A stretch of DNA of 64,000 nucleotides from Elmis aenea (taxonomy: Eukaryota > Arthropoda > Insecta > Coleoptera > Elmidae): assembly GCA_947652605.1 (NCBI GenBank), contig OX393579.1, positions 17,629,674-17,693,673 on the forward strand. The letters are read 5' to 3'. A program made the translations under genes and the position numbers. Under the pieces are notes generated by a model. It was not told the DNA's origin. It made no database searches and worked only from the letters and a program-made list of their open reading frames with translations. Shown in pieces: positions 58,422-64,000 of the stretch. Each line of letters begins with the position of its first letter. Positions within the stretch are counted from its first letter, which is position 1.

Positions 58422-59425
58422 TTTATTCTTGAGGCTTTCGCGGCCGTTATCCATAATACAATCTTGGTTTCCGGGTTTGGAACCGCGTCTTCTATATTTA
58501 AAAGTAGTTGACGTTTCGACCATTGTGTCTTGGTCTTTTTCAAAACGACTAATTTGTGAGGGATGTTGCTGGGTTTATATATCCAGCTTGTGGAGGCGTG
58601 GCGTTCCGCTTGATGGATTTGTTCTGCCTCAGTGATTTTGTGATGACTGGTTTCCAGATGTTTGGGAGTTGTATGCCTGTGTCTCTGTTGTAGTTGGTTT
58701 GGGTTCTTGATGATTTCCAATGATTCTCGATATAATCTTGGCCAGAAATGGTTTGCGCGGGCCAGTAGTTTTGTTTCTCTGAAGAGGATGTTGTGTCCTG
58801 TACCCTGGGCGTGTTCTGCTACCGCTGATTTATCGACTTGTTTTCTTGTTGTTTGTCCTTCGTTTTCTTTGAGACGCGTTTGTATACTCCTGCCAGTCTG
58901 TCCTATGTATACTTTTCCACGGGAGCAAGGTATGCTATATATTCCCGCGTGGTGTAGTCCTGTGTCGTGTGTTCTTCTTAATTTATTCGAGAGCTTCAAA
59001 GGAGCGTTGAAAACGGTTTTGATTTTATGTTTTTGTAGAAGCTTTGATATTTTGTTAGTCACTCCGCTGATGTAGGGCAAGTAAGTCGTAGCGATGTATT
59101 CTTTCTTTTCTTTTCCTTCTTTTGGCGTGGCATGTTTTTGTATGGTACGAAGTATTTGTTTACGCTGGTAACCGTTTTCTTGCAGGGCTCTCGTGACCAT
59201 GTTCAGTTCTTCTTTGATGTTTTCTGGTGTGCATATCTCTTTAGCCCTATGTATTAATGTGTTGATCACCGATTGTTTTTGGGCCGGGTGGTGATGTGAT
59301 GCAGCATTTAGATATCGGTTGGTATGGGTCGGTTTACGGTAAACGCTGTGGCTAAGTGTTCCGTTTGCTTCTCTTTTGACCAGTATGTCCAGAAAGGGTA
59401 ACGCGCCATTTTTCTCTTCCTCCAT
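58418..59425 (-). CDS. Penelope-like element: RT thumb remnant, linker and GIY-YIG endonuclease
   Basis: The 335-codon frame on the minus strand begins near the end of a Penelope RT region (LPFLDILVKR, YRKPTHTNRYLN). It passes through the family's linker (YLPYISGVTNKISKLLQKH) to a GIY-YIG endonuclease. Residues fitting the catalytic set are GIY at 161-163, YIG at 173-175, R184, H205 (VAEHAQGTGH), E234 (LYRESLEI) and N241. The palm and fingers of RT are missing by 5' truncation, so the first ATG is only an internal Met. The TGA stop lies in the host target duplication, not in the element. No internal stop, suggesting a young copy. Confidence 0.9.
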   Translation of the reverse strand: MEEEKNGALPFLDILVKREANGTLSHSVYRKPTHTNRYLNAASHHHPAQKQSVINTLIHRAKEICTPENIKEELNMVTRALQENGYQRKQILRTIQKHATPKEGKEKKEYIATTYLPYISGVTNKISKLLQKHKIKTVFNAPLKLSNKLRRTHDTGLHHAGIYSIPCSRGKVYIGQTGRSIQTRLKENEGQTTRKQVDKSAVAEHAQGTGHNILFRETKLLARANHFWPRLYRESLEIIKNPNQLQQRHRHTTPKHLETSHHKITEAEQIHQAERHASTSWIYKPSNIPHKLVVLKKTKTQWSKRQLLLNIEDAVPNPETKIVLWITAAKASRIK

Positions 59426-59437
59426 CGTTAAAGATTG
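58422..59437 (-). mobile_element. 5'-truncated Penelope-like element
   Basis: 1016 bp between 14-bp target duplications, antisense. The 3' end (low coordinates) carries the motif CGGTTCCAAACCCGG preceded by GGTCGAAACGTC, also seen at 12.9 kb. Insertion is in the AT-rich right arm of fold-back family C. 5' truncation is usual for target-primed reverse transcription. Confidence 0.9.
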
Positions 59438-59513
59438 TAAGAATTATTCATCTAATTTAAAAAAAAAAACAGTGTCTTTTATAATAAGCAAGAAACTCAG
59501 TGCTGGAAATGTT

Positions 59514-61704
59514 ATCTAGGGCTGTCTCCGGTACATTTGCGTCTTAGTGAAGTCGGCGCTATAATATTATATTACATATTTTTTTATTTCTTGGGGCACA
59601 TTTGAAGAACGTTCACGGCATACAGGTTTGTAAAGTATTAACTATTATTATCGCAAAGCACCACTAAAACTTTATTAGACGCAATACAGTAACATAAATC
59701 CAAGAATCACTTAAAATAATTCAATCAAAAATTGAAGACTTTTCTGGACAACTTTCTTGTAGACTGCTCAAAGCGAGTGTATAAAAAGTTTATTTAATTT
59801 CTTTAAATTGCATTTCGTCCTCCTTCCTTAATGGTTTGCGAAGCCACGTTTTATATCATACTTCCTTACTACGCACCTAAAAATAAATACGGTTTGGTAT
59901 AAAACCGGGAACTTGGAGCATCGTCTTTGTACATAAAATATGAAATACAGACAGGTAAAAACCGCTTCAGGTCCGAGAGGAAAATGAAAGAATCTGAGAG
60001 TGCGGTAAATATGGATGATATTATTCGTTTGGGTACCCGAAAAAGGTGGAGTTTGCAGTAGTAATGTTAAAAAATCTATTGAAGGACTATAAATAAATTA
60101 AAGGCTATTAACAAACAAATAAAATACCTTGGATATGTGCTATGATATTGTAGAAATCTAAGGTGAAATGAAAAACAATTTAAAGTAGATTTTACGGATA
60201 AGGTACCTAATTCAACGTTATAGATATGATCCTTTTTTTTTTAAACATTGTAAAACATTTAAACATTTTTTAAACTTTCATCATAAATACCAACTACTTA
60301 ATTAAAACTTTTTTGTAGCTTGCAAAATATTTTACGCTTCTGCTGTTTTAGAACGTACATTTTATATGTTAAATCCGTAAAATATTCTAAAACACCTTAG
60401 AAATGCAGGTTATTCAGGTGTTTTGATGCCACATTGCATGCTTGTTTATAACATGCAAATAATACCCTAACTCGTTGTCGCATTGCTACAAACAAATTGG
60501 GTCTTGTATTTGCAGTATTGCTGCAATATAATTTTTTCGTCATGCAATTTTAATATTACAATAGCACGGTATTTTAATAATGAAAAATTGGGTCTATCTA
60601 AATTAGTACAGTTAAAGATAAACGTTGTTATTAGGAACTGTTGCAACAACAGCTGTATGTGAATAGACAAATAAATAAAAATATCTAGCGTCAAAGAGAT
60701 GAGAGTCTTGAAACTAGTCTAATATACAGGGTGACAATAATGTACATGTTTGAAAAAACTAAAAACAAACTATTTTTACAGTGGTTAATAGTGACTTATG
60801 TTAATAGCAAAATGTAAAATTATTCTTGTAGATATTGTTACGTAGAAGTAAAATATATCTGAAAAGTCATGACACACTCGATTTTTAAGATATGTCAAAT
60901 TTGTTTTTTTTTGGCAACCATAGGCTATGGGTTCAATAATTTTAAAAAAATCTGATTTCAAAAAGTTACAGGTTGTCATTCAGTTTAAAAAGTTCGCCCA
61001 AATAAAACGGCTTATTCATTTATTTAAAAGAGGTTGGAAAACCTGCATAAAATCCAATTTTGGCTTGTAGTAAAAACGGCCATATTTATAGGTACTAAAA
61101 TGGCCAACTACATTCATATTCCACTCTGCCTCTGACATTAGAACGACCAATAAGTTGCAGAGCGCAATGTGTACGAAGTTGCCAATAACTATAAGAACTG
61201 ATATGGCCATCTACAGGAAATTTACGTCAGGATATGTAAAAATATTTTATAATTTATCTGAAAAGGCGGTTTAAGCTGTAAAACACTTTTCAAAGTAAAA
61301 ATAAAACCGAATACTATGACTTATGTTAGTAGAATGTACTCCATATTGCTCCATAAAATAATCTTTCTGCATCGTAGATTAAAAATAAATCAATGGTTGA
61401 TGCCCTTTTAAGGGATTGATTTACGGAGCTTTCTTTTTAAACTAATTAAAATAGTCTTTCATTGGATCTCGCTTATAATTACACTCTGTAATTATAGCCT
61501 TTGCTTGCTCTAATATTTAAGAAATAGCGCCCTGAAGAAATCTCCACAAAAACGGACAAAACGTTGACCTATGTTAATGTTTTCACCGCAACAAAAATTA
61601 TTCTTTTACATTTTAATTTTTGCTCTATGCTAATAACAAAAACCCTCCAAAACACTACCAACGAAAAGGCGGGAGTTTTAAAACTGGCCAGTTTTTCTAC
61701 AATA
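59514..61704. other. No gene recognised
   Basis: Mostly AT-rich. A TACAGGGTGACAATAATG start at about 60725 again matches the shared fold-back terminus, but the opposite end was not found. Frames of 60-75 codons (for example 60467-60694 and 61016-61210, both minus) have no recognised domain. Confidence 0.45.
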
Positions 61705-61863
61705 CCCTTTCGCTGCGGCACTCGTTTGAAAAGTTCGTGCCTTCAGCGCGCCGTTTTTTGGGTCTTATGGAGTTTGTGGGTTACGCTCGCGTAATAATAC
61801 GGCTCCCGCACATGGGACACGAAAAATAAATGCGGATTATTTACGGTTCCCGCAGTGAAAGGG
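61705..61863. mobile_element. 159-bp MITE with CCCTTTCGCTGCGG ends
   Basis: CCCTTTCGCTGCGG at left and the inverted CCCTTTCACTGCGG at right match at 13 of 14. Interior G+C is higher than the surroundings (AAAAGTTCGTGCCTTCAGCG, CTCGCGTAATAATACGGC). CCC-starting ends resemble piggyBac-type termini, but TTAA is not visible on either side. The frame 61564-61794 partly overlaps and is probably fortuitous. Confidence 0.6.
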
Positions 61864-62145
61864 CTAAACTTTTAATATCTAAAATGGATCAGTGAAATAA
61901 TTTAAACATTTATCAAATGGTAACTACTTTTATTTCAATTTTATTTTCTGAACTTTTATAGATTAACGAAGAACATAATACACATCTTTTAAATTGTTCC
62001 AAAACAGATTAAGGGCGAAGCATGTTTGAACATCATATACAACACAGTTCGTTAAAAATATCATCTTTAATTTAAGTTTCAACTATTTTTCGCGATTCCT
62101 ATTCCGTATATCTATACCCGATTTTTTTATTAACTTTTCAGCCTG
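61864..62145. other. No gene recognised
   Basis: Short AT-rich spacer. Confidence 0.4.
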
Positions 62146-62149
62146 TATA

Positions 62150-63665
62150 TAGAGGGTGTCCCAGATTACATTTCCAGCATGGGGATCTCGCTTATTATGA
62201 GAGACAGGTTTGTTTAAATTAGATAAATTATTCCTTAGTATGAGAGGAGCTACAATCAATTTTTAACAGTACAAAATTCCTCGTGCTTCAGATGTTATAG
62301 CAAAAAATATGAAAATGTCGAATTTCTTTTTTCTCTCATAACTTTTTTGTCTTAATCGTTAGAGCAATTTTATTTGTACTTTCTGAAGGTACTTTTTAAT
62401 GGAGAATGTAACTGTCATTTTAGATTTTTTTTAACACCTACCATTTTCGAGATATTACCCCTAATTCCATTTTTTCTTATGGGCCGCGAAGTTAGCTATG
62501 AAATAGTTGAATGTACTTTATTTTCCTCTTTAAAATGAGACATTACTTATTACATTTATTTTTATAAATAAGTCACAAAATCAAGAAAAATCGTATTTTA
62601 CCCATCACTTATCAAGCTATCTATGAAAATAAAAACAAAAAACAACTAATTAAATGTCAAATGACAGTTAGGTACCATTTGTATGCGACATCATTTATTA
62701 GAATGTATAGTATTGTTGTGTAATTCGATAGTTTGTGTAGCAAATTTGTTTTCATATAATTATGGGTACATTTACAACTAATTAAAAATTTTTATTGTTG
62801 AAATGCTAAATTCTTTACAACAGAAACTGTGCAAAATAGATATTTGTAATTTTTAATAGATTTGTTTTGGATTTTTGGTTGGTTTTTCGAAGAAACCATA
62901 TTCTTTTAAATTTATTTCCAAATTTCTGCAATTACACACTCTTCGTTGCCTTTTCTCAAGATATAGCTCAAGTATATTTGCTCAGCTTCCACACAGTTTT
63001 AATGGTAAAGAATGTAGCATCTAAAAATGTCAAATTTTTCGCTATTTTTAAATGAAGCCATCATTATAACAACTACTACAAAGACTATCGAATTACATAA
63101 CAATAATATGAAATTCTAGTAAATGATACCTCAGACAAATAGTAACTGTCATTTGGCATTTAATTAGTTGTTTTTTGTTTTTATTTTCATAGATAGCTTG
63201 ATAAGTCATGGGTAAAATACGATTTTTTTTCATTTTGTGACTTGTTTATAAAAATAGGTATAGCAAGTAATATCTCATTTAAATGAGAAACAAAAAGCAC
63301 ATTCAACTATTTCATAGCCAACTTCGCGGCCCTTAAGAAAAAATTGAATTAGGGGTAATATCTCGAAAATGGTAGGTGTTAAAAAAAATCTAAAGTGACA
63401 GTTACATTCTCCATTAAAAAGTACCTTCAGAAAGTACAAATAAAATTGCTCTAACGATTAAGACAAAAAAGTTATGAAAGAAAAAAGAAATTTGCATTTT
63501 CATAATTTTTGCTATAACATCTGAAGCACGACGAATTTTGTACTTTTAAAAATTGATAGTGGCTCGTCTCATCCTTAGGAATAATTCATCTAATTTAAAC
63601 AAACCTGTATCTCTTATAATAAGCGAGATCCCCATGCTGGAAATTTAATCTGGGACACCCTGTAT
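62150..63665. mobile_element. Fold-back element family C, copy 2 (complete)
   Basis: Ends AGGGTGTCCCAGATTACATT and inverted AGGGTGTCCCAGATTAAATT, both next to TATATA-rich DNA. The arms pair over about 600 bp each: GGGGATCTCGCTTATTAT, CGAAGTTAGCTATGAAATAG (and the inverse CTATTTCATAGCCAACTTCG), and GATAGCTTGATAAGT near 62610 and 63190. The AT-rich loop is near 62780-63060. The 62-codon frame 62867-63055 lies in the loop and has no domain. Autonomous coding is absent. Confidence 0.88.
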
Positions 63666-64000
63666 ATATGGCCTTATCTAACCATTTTAGGAGCTATCAA
63701 ATGGCCGAGTTTAAAGTGATTTATCGCCAGTTTATAACAATACGCATCGCACTCCACCCACAATGAAACTGAATTTCATTAAAGGTGATAGCATAATATT
63801 TTAAAAGTAAGTAATTCAAAATTTAAAAACGACTTAAAATATTAATTTAGTAGATTCAGATAGTAACAAAACCGTGCACAAATTTTAGCCTATAGGTACC
63901 TACCTACCTAAACAAGGTTAGATATTACTTTTAAAAGTATCTCCCGCAGATTATTTTTTAGAGGGGGCACAACTTATTCATAGGCCAATAAAGATAATTA
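63666..64000. other. No gene recognised
   Basis: AT-rich flank with a TAGGTACCTACCTACC motif near 63893. Nothing supported. Confidence 0.4.

Larger units (their letters stand above)
57879..59513. mobile_element. Fold-back element family C, copy 1 (split by Penelope-like insert)
   Basis: The left arm begins near CATCCTAGATAACATTTTCAG and the right end carries the inverse CTGGAAATGTTATCTAGGG. Landmarks GAGGATCTCGCTTATTAT and AAGTACAAAATTCCT occur on the left, with inverses on the right (CTTTGTACTTTTAAAAATAG, ATAATAAGC). The terminus has lost the GGGTGTCCC motif kept in copy 2 (62150-63665). About 620 bp without the Penelope insert. Confidence 0.75.

Noticed and set aside
58662..59075. 137-codon plus-strand frame
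   Set aside because: It is the antisense shadow of the Penelope-like gene.
60725..61640. A large fold-back between TACAGGGTGACAATAATG and similar words near 61600
   Set aside because: Only scattered words pair (for example around TTATGTTAATAGCAAAATG); I could not follow continuous arms.

Overview
This is an AT-rich eukaryotic window with the look of an arthropod, most likely insect, genome. It holds BEL/Pao, Jockey-like, piggyBac, pogo-like, Penelope-like and hAT-type elements. It also carries many short inverted-repeat elements and no bacterial-style gene packing. I recognise no intact host protein-coding gene, rRNA or functional tRNA. All longer open frames that I can assign belong to transposable elements.

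Layout. 0-12.5 kb is mostly featureless AT-rich DNA with hAT-type non-autonomous elements at 1780-2179, 6754-8140 (a fold-back nested inside) and 9274-9686. A short GC-rich island sits near 6.0-6.2 kb. 12.6-19.2 kb is a nested stack: a decayed Jockey-like LINE is interrupted by a Penelope-like tail and cut by a TACAGGGTGG-ended fold-back element. That fold-back is split by a young BEL/Pao retrotransposon with two apparently identical 171-bp LTRs and a GCAAG target duplication. The BEL element has gag, protease, RT and integrase but has lost the RNase H region. 19-27 kb has a second fold-back copy, one of a pair of palindromic repeats (its mate is near 32.3 kb) and a hAT-type element with ACCCGGGT-rich ends. 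28.2-31.3 kb is a fold-back split by a decayed piggyBac with perfect 14-bp TIRs and TTAA duplications. 33-34.3 kb is a second, antisense Jockey-like relic.

35.5-41.1 kb has nested hAT-type elements, a 1.1-kb stretch of non-repetitive DNA (37.24-38.39 kb), and a 2.7-kb element with 8-bp target duplications that contains a tRNA-derived SINE head and an antisense pseudogene. 43.2-46.6 kb is a piggyBac relic with a pogo-like element inside it; the pogo copy has kept a CENP-B-type helix-turn-helix and a PHD-like finger but no transposase core. 48-54 kb holds a third fold-back copy with a minisatellite insert, a GATTTAAATC-rich hAT-type element, and a long palindrome whose arms are built from a 15-16-bp repeat. 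57-64 kb holds two copies of another fold-back family, one carrying a 5'-truncated Penelope-like GIY-YIG gene with a 14-bp target duplication.

The elements do not form a pathway. The logic of the window is stratigraphic, with elements inserting into elements, and most boundaries can be set by target-site duplications read directly from the sequence. The most unusual themes are two. First, several unrelated hAT-type families end in reiterated short motifs. Second, several unrelated long-inverted-repeat families share a TACAGGGTG-like terminus.
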